This document shows positions 23,848-32,908 of a stretch of 47,871 nucleotides of DNA, piece after piece. Source of the DNA: Muribaculaceae bacterium. GTDB lineage: Bacteria; Bacteroidota; Bacteroidia; Bacteroidales; Muribaculaceae. How positions within the stretch are numbered: the first letter of the stretch is position 1; each line of letters begins with the position of its first letter. Below the pieces are notes generated by a model that did not search any database, was not told the DNA's origin, and saw only the letters and a list, made by a program, of their open reading frames with translations. The DNA lies in contig JAFOXR010000028.1 in NCBI GenBank assembly GCA_017391675.1, forward strand, positions 1 to 47,871, read 5' to 3'. The translations under genes and the position numbers were made by a program.

Positions 23848-25746
23848 CTAGTCTCGCTCTAGATATGTGTAGCCATAAAGTCCAGAACGATAGTTGCTCA
23901 AGAATTCACGGCCTTCTTCGGGGGTAATCTTTCCGCTCTTCATAGAAGCTGTTACCCATGATTCCACATTGCGAACAAGCTTCTTGGAATTATACTCAAC
24001 ATAGTCAAGCACTTCGGCTACGGTTTCGCCCTCTATCACCTGATCTATTTCATAGTGATCCTTATACACATCGATATGCACTGCATTTGTATCGCCAAAG
24101 AGGTTGTGCATATCACCAAGGATTTCTTGATATGCTCCCACCAGGAACACGCCCAGATAGTAAGGTTCACCATTCTTCAATGCATGAACAGGCAAGAAAT
24201 TGGAAGCACCTTGCGATGACACATAGGTACTCACCTTTCCGTCGCTATCGCAAGTGATATCCTGCAATGTGGCGTGGCGGGTAGGCTTCTCGTCAAGACG
24301 AGAAAGCGGCATTATAGGGAACACCTGGTCAATAGCCCATGAATCGGGCAACGACTGGAACAACGAGAAGTTACAGAAATACTTGTCGGGCAAGATTTTC
24401 ACCACCTTGCGCAATTCTTCAGGTGCATGCTTCAATGTGAGTGCAATGTCATTAACTTCTCGCGCAATGGACCAGAACAACTTCTCAATAATCGCACGAG
24501 TACGCAAGTCAAGAAGACCTAGGCTGAACAGGTCAAGCGCTTCTTCGCGTATCTGCAACGCATCGTGCCAGCTCTCGAATATTCTTTGCTGATTAAGCTT
24601 GTCCCAAATCGCATAAATCTCACGCGCCAATTCATGTTCGCCCTCTTCCACTACATCATCATCGTCCCACTGAGGCACATGAGTGGTTTCCAGAACATCT
24701 AGAACCAGAATAGAGTGGTGTGCAGTGAGCGAGCGTCCCGACTCAGTAATAATATTAGGCTGTGGAAGATTGTTTTTCTCGCAGGCATCAACCAACTGAG
24801 ATATGGAGTCATTGGCATATTCCTGAATAGAATAATTCATGCTGTTCTCACTGGCACTGCTTCTGGTTCCGTCATAGTCGACACCAAGTCCGCCACCTAT
24901 ATCCACAAATTCTATTCCGAATCCCATTTTGCTCAGCTGCACATAGAACTGGCATGCTTCACGCAAAGCATTCTTGATATGGCGTATTTTAGTGATTTGG
25001 CTTCCAATGTGGAAATGTATCAGTTTCAAGCAATCCTTCATGTCCTTATTTTCAAGGAATGCAATAGCTTCCAGCAGTTCGCTTGAGTTCAAGCCGAACT
25101 TGCTGCTGTCGCCTCCCGACTCTTCCCATTTACCGCTACCGGAGCTAGTCAACTTAATGCGCACCCCTATGTTAGGACGGATACCTATGCGCTTTGCAAC
25201 GGTAACTATGAGCTTCAGTTCGTTAAGTTTTTCGGCTACGATATATATGCGGCGGCCCATCTTCTGAGCAAGAAGGGCTAGTTCTATATAGTTCTCGTCT
25301 TTGTAACCGTTACATACGATTACCGACTTGTCAGCAATATTCAACGCCAGTACGGCATGAAGTTCGGGTTTCGAACCTGCCTCAAGACCAATATTGAATT
25401 TCTTGCCATGGCTCACGATTTCTTCTACAACCTGGCGCACCTGATTCACCTTTATAGGATAAATTATAAAGTTCTGTGCCTTATAGTTGTACTCTTCGGC
25501 TGCCTGCTTGAAACAGCGTGAAATCTTTTCGATACGGTTATCCAATATATCCGGAAAACGCAATAGCACCGGCGGGGTAATATCACGCAACTGCAGTTCA
25601 TCTAACACATCTTTCACATCTACTGCAGCATATCCTTCTTTAGGTGTAACTTGGACATGGCCTTTGTCATTGATTGAGAAATAAGAGCGTCCCCAACCCT
25701 TGACATTATACAACTCGGCACTGTCCTCAATGCGCCATCTTCTCAT
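23848..25746 (-). CDS. speA: Biosynthetic arginine decarboxylase
   Basis: A 632-residue PLP-dependent enzyme (fold III) that converts arginine to agmatine, the first step of polyamine synthesis by this route. The N-terminus [20 protein letters not shown] is diagnostic of SpeA. PLP lysine is Lys99 in IIYPIKVNQ. The HFHIGSQ and [13 protein letters not shown] segments form the barrel's phosphate and substrate sites, and the C-terminal domain contains [16 protein letters not shown]. No signal peptide. It is first in a speA-truA operon. A -7 element (25824-25831) lies 78 nt upstream. Confidence 0.97.
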   Translation of the reverse strand: MRRWRIEDSAELYNVKGWGRSYFSINDKGHVQVTPKEGYAAVDVKDVLDELQLRDITPPVLLRFPDILDNRIEKISRCFKQAAEEYNYKAQNFIIYPIKVNQVRQVVEEIVSHGKKFNIGLEAGSKPELHAVLALNIADKSVIVCNGYKDENYIELALLAQKMGRRIYIVAEKLNELKLIVTVAKRIGIRPNIGVRIKLTSSGSGKWEESGGDSSKFGLNSSELLEAIAFLENKDMKDCLKLIHFHIGSQITKIRHIKNALREACQFYVQLSKMGFGIEFVDIGGGLGVDYDGTRSSASENSMNYSIQEYANDSISQLVDACEKNNLPQPNIITESGRSLTAHHSILVLDVLETTHVPQWDDDDVVEEGEHELAREIYAIWDKLNQQRIFESWHDALQIREEALDLFSLGLLDLRTRAIIEKLFWSIAREVNDIALTLKHAPEELRKVVKILPDKYFCNFSLFQSLPDSWAIDQVFPIMPLSRLDEKPTRHATLQDITCDSDGKVSTYVSSQGASNFLPVHALKNGEPYYLGVFLVGAYQEILGDMHNLFGDTNAVHIDVYKDHYEIDQVIEGETVAEVLDYVEYNSKKLVRNVESWVTASMKSGKITPEEGREFLSNYRSGLYGYTYLERD

Positions 25747-25823
25747 TGTTCAATATTGTATAATCTTGTTATATAATTATTAAAAACACATTGCCCATTT
25801 CTTATGCTGTAAGAAACGGCAAG

Positions 25824-25831
25824 CAAAGATA
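25824..25831 (-). promoter_or_regulatory. -7 element of the speA-truA operon
   Basis: Minus strand TATCTTTG; no clear -33. The ~78-nt leader shows no structure I recognise. Confidence 0.5.
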
Positions 25832-25934
25832 ATTCATTATTACAAATTTTCGGAAGTATAACTCTAAAAATACGAGTTTTTTTAAGTAAAAAGCTAGAAA
25901 TCGTTTGAATTTGACAGCAAATCCAAACTTCAAC

Positions 25935-26753
25935 TTATTTCTTCTTGGAAGATTTTATATTTTCAAGAATGTTCCGGTTCCATTCCGTACGCTCACGATC
26001 GAATATCCAGCCCCACTTATTGAAGTACTTTATCATGTTATAGCTGTGAATCATGAGCATGCGCAGACTCTTGTAGGAAGCTGCACGATGAGCGTGTACG
26101 ATAGTCACCTCAGGCCAGAACATAGTGCGATAGTGCTTGTGCATGCGGCGAGTGATATCAATATCTTCGGGATACATGAAGAAACGCTCGTCAAACAGGC
26201 CTATTTTCTTGAAACATTCGGTACGGAAGAACATGAAAGAGCCTTGATGATAAGGCAAATTCATTGGTTCTTTATGGCCAAAGCCATAAAGCATGAAATC
26301 ATGATTGATTTTCTCCGCCATGCTCTGGAACATGAAACGGCGAGAGATAAGGTTAAGCGGCGAAGGCAACAAGCGGCAGCCATACTGTAAAGTACCATCG
26401 GGATACACGACATTTGGCTGAACCTGAGCAACATCTTCATTGGCATTCATATATTCCACCAGGCGAGGAAGCACTTCTTCCCCGAAATACACATCGCTGT
26501 TAAGCACCAGGTGGTATTTCATATTCAATGCCATAGCCTTGCGGATAGCAATGTTGTGTCCGGCACCATAGCCCACATTATCGCTACCTATGTATTCCAC
26601 CTTGTCAACTCCCTTGCAGAAGTCGGCAATGGACTGCATACGAGAATTGTCCACAATAAAAATTCGCCTCACCAAAGGCGAATCCAAAGAATCCAGACAA
26701 CTCTTCAGCTCCGAAATTTCAGTTTTATATGTTACAATAGATACTGTTATCAT
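25935..26753 (-). CDS. Family 2 glycosyltransferase (rhamnosyltransferase-like)
   Basis: A 272-residue GT-A fold enzyme. The start VSIVTYKTEISELKSCLDSL and the nucleotide-binding region VEYIGSDNVGYGAGHNIAI are typical of the WbbL/RfbF-like branch. The DxD-type VLNSDVYFGEEVL is followed by acceptor-site PEDIDITRRMHKH. It most likely adds a sugar to a surface polysaccharide or lipid-linked glycan; donor and acceptor are unknown. A GTG at 26774 would extend it by seven residues, but the ATG at 26753 begins directly at the first beta strand. It is divergent from fba and has no glycan-synthesis neighbours. Confidence 0.88.
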   Translation of the reverse strand: MITVSIVTYKTEISELKSCLDSLDSPLVRRIFIVDNSRMQSIADFCKGVDKVEYIGSDNVGYGAGHNIAIRKAMALNMKYHLVLNSDVYFGEEVLPRLVEYMNANEDVAQVQPNVVYPDGTLQYGCRLLPSPLNLISRRFMFQSMAEKINHDFMLYGFGHKEPMNLPYHQGSFMFFRTECFKKIGLFDERFFMYPEDIDITRRMHKHYRTMFWPEVTIVHAHRAASYKSLRMLMIHSYNMIKYFNKWGWIFDRERTEWNRNILENIKSSKKK

Positions 26754-26806
26754 TATCTTTCGATGCCCGTACACACGGAATTAACACTTTATATACTAAA
26801 GGCGCA

Positions 26807-26814
26807 CAAAATTA
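26807..26814 (-). promoter_or_regulatory. -7 element for the glycosyltransferase gene
   Basis: Minus strand TAATTTTG, 54 nt before the start codon, divergent from the fba promoter. Confidence 0.5.
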
Positions 26815-26858
26815 GTCATTTTTTATTGAATAACGGCATTTTATAACTTATATTTTTG

Positions 26859-26866
26859 TATCTTTG
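26859..26866 (+). promoter_or_regulatory. -7 element of fba
   Basis: TATCTTTG, 53 nt before the fba ATG. Confidence 0.6.
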
Positions 26867-26918
26867 CATCAAATTAGAGTAAAATCATATTATTCATATA
26901 TCAATATACTTAAGTATT

Positions 26919-27917
26919 ATGGTAAATTTCAAAGAACTTGGTCTAGTGAACACTCGTGATATGTTCGCTAAGGCAATCAAAGGCGGATATGCAATCCCTG
27001 CCTTCAATTTCAACAACATGGAGCAACTTCAAGCAATTATCAAGGCTGCTTCTGAAACTAAGTCTCCTGTGATTCTACAAGTATCAAAGGGTGCTCGCAA
27101 CTATGCTAACGCTACCCTTCTTCGCTACATGGCTCAAGGTGCTGTAGCTTACGCAAAAGAACTTGGTTGGGCTAATCCTCAAATCGTTCTTCACCTTGAC
27201 CACGGTGACAGCTTTGAACTTTGCAAGGACTGTATCGACTGCGGTTTCTCTTCAGTTATGATCGACGGTTCTCACCTTCCATACGAAGAAAATGTAGCTC
27301 TTACAAAGAAAGTTGTTGACTATGCTCACCAATATGATGTAACAGTAGAAGGCGAACTTGGTGTATTGGCTGGCGTTGAAGACGAAGTGTCTAGCGACCA
27401 CCACACTTACACTGACCCTGAAGAAGTTATCGACTTCGCTACTCGCACAGGTTGCGACAGCTTGGCTATCTCTATCGGTACTTCTCACGGTGCTTACAAG
27501 TTCACTCCAGAACAATGTACTAAGGACGAAAACGGAAAGCTTGTTCCTCCTCCATTGGCATTCGATGTATTGAAGGCTGTAGAAGAAAAGCTTCCTGGAT
27601 TCCCTATCGTTCTTCACGGTTCTTCTTCAGTTCCTCAAGACGAAGTTGAAACTATCAACAAGTTCGGTGGTGCTTTGAAGGCTGCTATCGGTATTCCAGA
27701 AGAATGGCTTCGTGAATCAGCTAAGAGTGCTGTATGTAAAATCAACATCGACTCTGATAGCCGTCTAGCTATGACTGCTGCTGTTCGTCAAGTATTCGCT
27801 GAAAAGCCAGCAGAATTTGACCCTCGCAAGTACCTAGGTCCTGCTCGCGACAACATGGAAAAACTTTACAAGCACAAGATCATCAATGTTCTTGGTAGCG
27901 ACGGAAAGGCTGAATAA
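26919..27917 (+). CDS. fba: Class II fructose-bisphosphate aldolase
   Basis: A 332-residue cytosolic zinc aldolase of glycolysis and gluconeogenesis, splitting fructose 1,6-bisphosphate into two triose phosphates. Metal and catalytic segments are LHLDHGDS (Asp94, His95), VEGELG, SIGTSHGAYKF and VLHGSSS. Codon use is unlike most neighbours: strong preference for GCT, GTT, CTT and AAG, as expected for a highly expressed gene, not a sign of transfer. It is a single gene with its own promoter and terminator. Confidence 0.96.
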   Translation: MVNFKELGLVNTRDMFAKAIKGGYAIPAFNFNNMEQLQAIIKAASETKSPVILQVSKGARNYANATLLRYMAQGAVAYAKELGWANPQIVLHLDHGDSFELCKDCIDCGFSSVMIDGSHLPYEENVALTKKVVDYAHQYDVTVEGELGVLAGVEDEVSSDHHTYTDPEEVIDFATRTGCDSLAISIGTSHGAYKFTPEQCTKDENGKLVPPPLAFDVLKAVEEKLPGFPIVLHGSSSVPQDEVETINKFGGALKAAIGIPEEWLRESAKSAVCKINIDSDSRLAMTAAVRQVFAEKPAEFDPRKYLGPARDNMEKLYKHKIINVLGSDGKAE

Positions 27918-27937
27918 TTTCCATTAGCACATACATT

Positions 27938-27974
27938 AAATAAGGTTGCCAAAAAAATGACGGCAACCTTATTT
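27938..27974 (+). terminator. fba terminator
   Basis: Perfect 13-bp stem (27938-27950 with 27962-27974), 11-nt loop, then GTTTTA. Confidence 0.88.
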
Positions 27975-28004
27975 GTTTTATATATTATTTATTGTGTATA
28001 TTTG
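27972..28004 (+). promoter_or_regulatory. Promoter of the gldE operon
   Basis: TTTG at 27972-27975, a 21-nt spacer, and TATATTTG at 27997-28004. The -33 element overlaps the end of the fba terminator. Confidence 0.65.
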
Positions 28005-28060
28005 CATTGTAATTACACAGGCGTTCATGCCTACTTTTTGTTTAACTAATAACTTATATT

Positions 28061-29398
28061 TTGGACACAGACCCGTTATCGTGCATTTTATCATTAATAT
28101 TGGCATCGGCTGGTATTGAACAGTCTATCATTTCTTTCAATGCACCCACAACTGCCAGCATAATTGCTGGACTAGTCGCCATCTGCAGCTTATGCGTTTC
28201 GGCTTTTGTTTCGGCTTCAGAAATAGCATACTTCTCTTTAAAAGACACCGATTTTGAGAAATTCGAGAGCCAACGCACACTGGATATGGTTAAAAAACTT
28301 CTCGCAAATCCGGAAAAGTTGCTAGCTACGATTCTTATTTCCAACAACCTGGTGAATGTAACCATCATCATTCTATGTAATTTCGTGATGAACCAGGTAC
28401 TTGAAGTGAGAAGCAGTGTACTGGACTTCATCATTCAATCGGTATTCCTCACTTTTCTCATCTTGCTTTTCGGAGAAATTATACCTAAAATATATTCGTC
28501 AAACAACAATATCCGTTTTGCATCATTTGCGGCTAACGGCTTGACTTTCCTTAGCAAATTGTTCAACCCTATTTCACGCATCATGGTAAAAAGTACCATT
28601 ATAGTGAACAAGGTTGTTACCAAACGCGCCGACGACATTTCCATGGACGATCTGTCACAAGCCCTTGAACTGTCGGAGGTGAATTCCGAAAACGAAAAAG
28701 AACTGCTTGAAGGCATTCTCACATTCGGCGACAAGACCGTTGCCGAAATCATGCGCCCACGCGTAGATGTAGTGGACATTGACTTCAAAGCCGATTTTGA
28801 CGAAGTGGTGAAAATCGTAGTGGAAAACGGATATTCACGCATGCCGGTATATGAAGACAACAACGACAATATAAAAGGCGTACTGTATGCCAAAGACCTT
28901 TTGCCCTACATAGGGAAGCGTTCTAAGGACTTCAACTGGACAACACTGCTGAGACAGGCATACTTTGTTCCCGAAACCAGAGAGATAGGCGACTTGCTGG
29001 AAGATTTCCGCAAGACAAAAGTCCACATGGCTATCATCGTTGACGAGTTTGGCTGTACACAAGGTATCGTTACTCTTGAAGACATTCTAGAGGAAATCGT
29101 TGGTGACATTAACGACGAATATGATACCGACGAAGATAATTCCTACAAGAAAATAAACGACAACACTTATATCTTTGAAGGCAAAACCCTTATCAATGAC
29201 TTCTACAAGATTACCGATATTGAAGAGGACGCTTTCGAAGAGATTGAAGATGATGCCGAAACTATCGCTGGACTTATTCTTAACTTGAAAGGCGACTTCC
29301 CAAAAGAAAAAGATACAATCGAGTATGGAAGATTCCAGTTCCAAGTACTGAAGGTTTCAAAGCACCGCATCGTGAGCGTAAAGGTAAAAATAAATTAA
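28061..29398 (+). CDS. gldE: GldE-like CNNM/CBS-domain membrane protein
   Basis: A 445-residue protein of the CorC/HlyC (hemolysin C-like) group. N-terminal CNNM/DUF21 membrane helices (SASEIAYFSL; LVNVTIIILCNFVMN; LTFLILLFGEIIPKIYS) lead to two CBS domains (~210-340; EIMRPRVDVVDID, GYSRMPVYEDN, MAIIVDEFGCTQGIVTLED). A C-terminal transporter-associated domain ends the protein. Homologues in this phylum are named GldE from gliding Flavobacteria, where it is linked to GldD; ion or Mg2+ transport is possible. The only usable start is TTG at 28061, as an in-frame stop lies at 28043 and the next Met is 75 codons on. It heads an operon, 3 bp before the phosphopantetheinyl transferase. Confidence 0.88.
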   Translation: MDTDPLSCILSLILASAGIEQSIISFNAPTTASIIAGLVAICSLCVSAFVSASEIAYFSLKDTDFEKFESQRTLDMVKKLLANPEKLLATILISNNLVNVTIIILCNFVMNQVLEVRSSVLDFIIQSVFLTFLILLFGEIIPKIYSSNNNIRFASFAANGLTFLSKLFNPISRIMVKSTIIVNKVVTKRADDISMDDLSQALELSEVNSENEKELLEGILTFGDKTVAEIMRPRVDVVDIDFKADFDEVVKIVVENGYSRMPVYEDNNDNIKGVLYAKDLLPYIGKRSKDFNWTTLLRQAYFVPETREIGDLLEDFRKTKVHMAIIVDEFGCTQGIVTLEDILEEIVGDINDEYDTDEDNSYKKINDNTYIFEGKTLINDFYKITDIEEDAFEEIEDDAETIAGLILNLKGDFPKEKDTIEYGRFQFQVLKVSKHRIVSVKVKIN

Positions 29399-29401
29399 TC
29401 T

Positions 29402-30037
29402 ATGCTATTGGATAAGGAAACCATATACCTTGACAATGTTACCGTTTACTTTTGGAAAATAGAAGAAAGCCGAAAGGAATTGGAAGAACTTTGCAAAAAA
29501 TCATCGGTTTCCGTATCACATATCACAGAAATCAAGTGCGACCGACGAGCATGCGAAAAGCTTGCAACGCTTCTCATTATCAACCACACACTAGGCAACA
29601 ATGCCGAATTGTGCCACAATGAAGACGGAGCCCCTTATATCAAGAATGCGCCTCTGCACATCAGCATATCCCATTCTGCGCACTATGTTGCGCTAGCCTG
29701 TTCTGCAGCTCCCGTTGGCATTGACATTGAGTATAAAGCAGAGCAGGTGCTGCGAGTAAGAGAAAAATTCCTCAACGATAGAGAACTCGCTGCAACAGGA
29801 CATGACGACAAGGTCGCCAACATGATGTTCTGGACAGCAAAGGAAGCCGTGTACAAGATACATGGCAAGAAAGGTATTGATTTCAGGAACGGCATCTACC
29901 AGGACACTCGCATCAAATCCGTTTTCCGCGCTGTTGACGGGAGAAAAAGAACGCCCTACAAAGTGCAGCATTTCAACATAAAAGGCAATTTCATGCTTGC
30001 AATAGCTGCACAAAAACTCGTAAAATCAAAAAACTAA
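29402..30037 (+). CDS. 4'-phosphopantetheinyl transferase superfamily protein (Sfp type)
   Basis: A 211-residue cytosolic enzyme that moves phosphopantetheine from CoA to a serine of a carrier protein. Key segments are the HISISHSAHYVALACS motif, PVGIDIEYK with the Mg2+-binding Asp and Glu, and MFWTAKEAVYKIHGKKG with the catalytic Glu and Lys. Two-lobe length is typical of Sfp-type enzymes, longer than AcpS. No polyketide or peptide synthetase lies nearby, so its carrier may be the fatty-acid or an aryl-polyene ACP elsewhere. It is tightly packed between gldE (3 bp) and the C69 dipeptidase (6 bp). Confidence 0.9.
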   Translation: MLLDKETIYLDNVTVYFWKIEESRKELEELCKKSSVSVSHITEIKCDRRACEKLATLLIINHTLGNNAELCHNEDGAPYIKNAPLHISISHSAHYVALACSAAPVGIDIEYKAEQVLRVREKFLNDRELAATGHDDKVANMMFWTAKEAVYKIHGKKGIDFRNGIYQDTRIKSVFRAVDGRKRTPYKVQHFNIKGNFMLAIAAQKLVKSKN

Positions 30038-30043
30038 GCATAT

Positions 30044-31696
30044 ATGAAGAAACAATTATTCATCAGTTTATTAGCATTAACAGCCATTATCGGCGTTAAT
30101 ATCGAATCGCAAGCCTGCACAAGCCTGCTTGCAGGGAAAAAAGCGACGACCGACGGTTCTACTTTAATCACCTATGCAGCCGATGCCCACACTCTTTATG
30201 GAGCATTGAAATTCATACCAGCAGCTACTCACGAAAAAGGTAGCATGAGAGAAGTGCGCGACTGGGACACCAACAAGCGTTGGGGTGAAATTCCTGAAGC
30301 TGAACAGACCTACAAAGTAGTAGGAAACATGAACGAGCATCAGCTCACTATTACCGAATCCACCTGGACTTGCAAAGACGAACTTGTCGATACTACCGGT
30401 ATCATCGACTACGGAAGTCTTATCTACATCACGCTTCAACGAGCTAAGACTGCTCGCGAAGCCATCAAAATAATGACTTCTCTCGTTGCCGAATATGGCT
30501 ACAACAGCCACGGCGAGTCTTTCTCAATAGGCGACCCTAACGAAATATGGGTCATGGAAATGGCAGGAAAGGGAGGCAAGGAAAAAGGTGCCGTGTGGGT
30601 AGCCCACCGCATTCCCGACGACTGTATCACCGGCCATGCCAACGCTCCTAGAATACACACTTTCCCTCAAAACGACAAAGAAAACTGCATCTATTCAAAA
30701 GATGTGATTTCATTCGCTCGCAAAATGGGTTACTTCAATGGCAAGGACAAGGACTTCGACTTCGCCAAGGCTTACGGTGTGTGGGATTTCAGTGCATTGA
30801 GAGGCTGCGATGCTCGAGTATGGGCTTTCTTCAACCGCTATTGCTCTGGCATGGAAAAGTACCTTCCATACATCAATGGTGATAAAGATGCCGAAATAAT
30901 GCCACTTTACATCAAACCAGACAAAAAAGTAAGCGTACGAGACATGCAGAATATGATGCGCGACCACTTTGAAGGCACTCCTTTTGACATGACTCAAGAT
31001 GCAGGAGCAAAGATTTTCTGGGATCTTCCTTATAGATTCCGCCCTATGTCTTTCAAAGTTGACGGCGTAGAATATACCAACGAACGCGCTATTGCTACTC
31101 AACAAACTGCTTTCGTGCTAGTGAGCCAGATGCGTTCATGGTTGCCTAACGAAATAGGCGGCATTCATTGGTTCGGTGTTGATGATGCAAACACAAATGT
31201 TTTTGTTCCAATGTACTGCTGCATCAACAGCGCTCCAAAGAGCTATGACGAAAAGACTGCCGATATGTACACCCTGTCATGGGAATCGGCTTTCTGGGTG
31301 AACAACTGGGTAGCAAACCAAGCCTACAGCCGTTACTCATTAATGATTGACGACATACGCAAGGTTCAGAAGACCATAGAAGACAACTTTGAGCAAAACA
31401 TGGCCAATGTTGAAGCTGAAGCCTTGAAACTGCACAAGGATTCTCCCAAAATGGTCGTTCCTTATCTTACCAAGTACTCTCACTCAGTTGCCGAATACGC
31501 TACTGCCGAATACAAGAAACTTGGCGAATACTTGCTTGTAAAGTTCCTTGACGGGAACCGCAAGAAAGAAGCCGACGGCAAGTTCAAAAGAAATCCCGAC
31601 GGATTGCCCGTTCAACCAGACTTCCCTGGATACAACGAAGAGTACCTTCGCGCAATCGTAAAAGATGCAGGCGAGCACTTGAAAGTTACATTCTAA
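30044..31696 (+). CDS. C69-family dipeptidase, exported
   Basis: A 550-residue N-terminal-nucleophile hydrolase. A signal peptide (residues 1-24) ends just before Cys25 (SQACTSLLAGKKAT), which is both the predicted new N-terminus and the catalytic nucleophile of family C69 (U34). Other family segments are GSTLITYAADAH, EIWVMEMAGKGG and IGGIHWFGVDDA. Family members cleave dipeptides and some act in the periplasm on peptides from host or diet. It is last in the gldE operon and followed by a strong terminator. Confidence 0.93.
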   Translation: MKKQLFISLLALTAIIGVNIESQACTSLLAGKKATTDGSTLITYAADAHTLYGALKFIPAATHEKGSMREVRDWDTNKRWGEIPEAEQTYKVVGNMNEHQLTITESTWTCKDELVDTTGIIDYGSLIYITLQRAKTAREAIKIMTSLVAEYGYNSHGESFSIGDPNEIWVMEMAGKGGKEKGAVWVAHRIPDDCITGHANAPRIHTFPQNDKENCIYSKDVISFARKMGYFNGKDKDFDFAKAYGVWDFSALRGCDARVWAFFNRYCSGMEKYLPYINGDKDAEIMPLYIKPDKKVSVRDMQNMMRDHFEGTPFDMTQDAGAKIFWDLPYRFRPMSFKVDGVEYTNERAIATQQTAFVLVSQMRSWLPNEIGGIHWFGVDDANTNVFVPMYCCINSAPKSYDEKTADMYTLSWESAFWVNNWVANQAYSRYSLMIDDIRKVQKTIEDNFEQNMANVEAEALKLHKDSPKMVVPYLTKYSHSVAEYATAEYKKLGEYLLVKFLDGNRKKEADGKFKRNPDGLPVQPDFPGYNEEYLRAIVKDAGEHLKVTF

Positions 31697-31709
31697 AACG
31701 ACATTATAG

Positions 31710-31744
31710 AAAAGAAACGCAACTGTTATGGTTGCGTTTCTTTT
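31710..31744. terminator. Bidirectional terminator
   Basis: A perfect 14-bp stem (31710-31723 with 31731-31744) with a 7-nt loop between the convergent dipeptidase and small exported protein genes. A and T tracts are present at both ends of the stem. Confidence 0.9.
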
Positions 31745-31759
31745 TGTATTAATCAGTCA

Positions 31760-32263
31760 TTAATCCTTGCGTTCTACCTTTATATTATAGCTCAGCACCC
31801 TTATTGATACATCATAGGCAATTGCTCCTTTTCTTGACTTGCTTTTATAATAATAGAAGTTCTTCCCTTCATCAAAGGTCTTCACACTTGCTTGCCGCGA
31901 AGTGTAAGGCGGCAAATCACAAACGACATTCTCCCTGCGTTCATGAATGAGCGTACCTTCCATATCAACATAACGGAACACAATTTCTATTGACGACAGG
32001 TGCATATTGCTGCAGTTTGTGAGCATAAAGGTCTCTTTTGAAGCTCCTGCACGCTTGGCATATCCTCTCATTTTCACTATTCCATTATGGAATGCCAATG
32101 CATTTTCCACTTTCAAGGAATCTTCTATGGGGAATTGCTCCACCTCTGCATTATTTGCCGGCACTAGATTCTTTCTTGTCGTAACTTCTCTAGCAACCAA
32201 TGCCGTTGGCAACATTACTGCACTAGCCAATACAACTTTAAAATATTTCCATTGCATACCCAT
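31760..32263 (-). CDS. Small exported protein, unknown function
   Basis: A protein of about 167 residues with an N-terminal hydrophobic segment (YFKVVLASAVMLPTALVA) that reads as a signal peptide. The mature domain is beta-rich (NGIVKMRGYAKRAGASKE, LSSIEIVFRYVDMEGTLIHE, NVVCDLPPYTSRQASVKTF), close in pattern to DUF-type Ig-like domains of Bacteroidota periplasmic proteins. Three candidate starts are close together: GTG 32272, ATG 32263 and ATG 32257. The first ATG was chosen without strong support. It is last in an operon after the 32279-32890 gene and the DUF3078 gene. Confidence 0.65.
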   Translation of the reverse strand: MGMQWKYFKVVLASAVMLPTALVAREVTTRKNLVPANNAEVEQFPIEDSLKVENALAFHNGIVKMRGYAKRAGASKETFMLTNCSNMHLSSIEIVFRYVDMEGTLIHERRENVVCDLPPYTSRQASVKTFDEGKNFYYYKSKSRKGAIAYDVSIRVLSYNIKVERKD

Positions 32264-32278
32264 TCCAAGCACTTTATC

Positions 32279-32890
32279 TTACAAATAACGGACCTTATCA
32301 CCTTCAATAGCAGGATACACCTTTCGGAAGCCCTCAGGGACCTCCACCTCTTTCTTCGTTGGAACTATAGATATTCCTCTGAACAGCCGCGGCAAGAAAC
32401 GGGAAAAGTTTATGCGCACCTTCACTTTCACTTCGCTGCGTTCAACCAGAAGTTCTCCGCTATCCTCTTTAAAAGTTGCCACACACATCTGCGGATTTTC
32501 CAGAATGTCATAATCCTGTTCGCAGTAGAGCCACATGCGGAATTTATCACGCGCTCCACTTTGCACGCAATAGCCAATCACAGTACCAGGCAGCAACGAC
32601 ATATCAGCCGCGCTCACAAGCACTATTCTATAATCGGCAATCATAGCTGTCACAGCATCACTGCAACGCTCGATCACCACTGTCATTTTTTCATCGGGAT
32701 AATACCATATGCCCTCTATAGGCTGCAGGTCGGCAGCATCACAACGGCTCTTCACATCATCTTCTTCATATTCCGCCAGCACTTCGCTTCTGAAAGGGAT
32801 TTTATCTCCTCTTTCAGCAGCCCTAACGACCGACGATGCCAGCATTACCAGCATCACAACGAAGAATATATGGGAAAAGGCCTTCTTCAC
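32279..32890 (-). CDS. Small exported protein, unknown function
   Basis: A 203-residue protein with a signal peptide (IFFVVMLVMLASSVVRA, cleavage near 24). The centre contains a readable domain: IEGIWYYPDEKMTVVIER, then MIADYRIVLVSAADMSLLPG, then GARDKFRMWLY. The alternation suggests a small beta-barrel or lipocalin-like fold; this is inference from pattern only. The C-terminus is basic and includes SRFLPRLFRGISIVPTKKE. No family was recognised. It starts 18 bp after the DUF3078 gene and ends ~15 bp before the next, so the three are co-transcribed and may work together in the outer envelope. Confidence 0.65.
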   Translation of the reverse strand: MKKAFSHIFFVVMLVMLASSVVRAAERGDKIPFRSEVLAEYEEDDVKSRCDAADLQPIEGIWYYPDEKMTVVIERCSDAVTAMIADYRIVLVSAADMSLLPGTVIGYCVQSGARDKFRMWLYCEQDYDILENPQMCVATFKEDSGELLVERSEVKVKVRINFSRFLPRLFRGISIVPTKKEVEVPEGFRKVYPAIEGDKVRYL

Positions 32891-32908
32891 GCCACAAATA
32901 GTCTAAAC

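Noticed and set aside
26919-27917. Unusual codon use of fba as a sign of horizontal transfer
   Set aside because: The bias is toward codons also preferred in rplU and rpmA in this window, which indicates high expression, not foreign origin.
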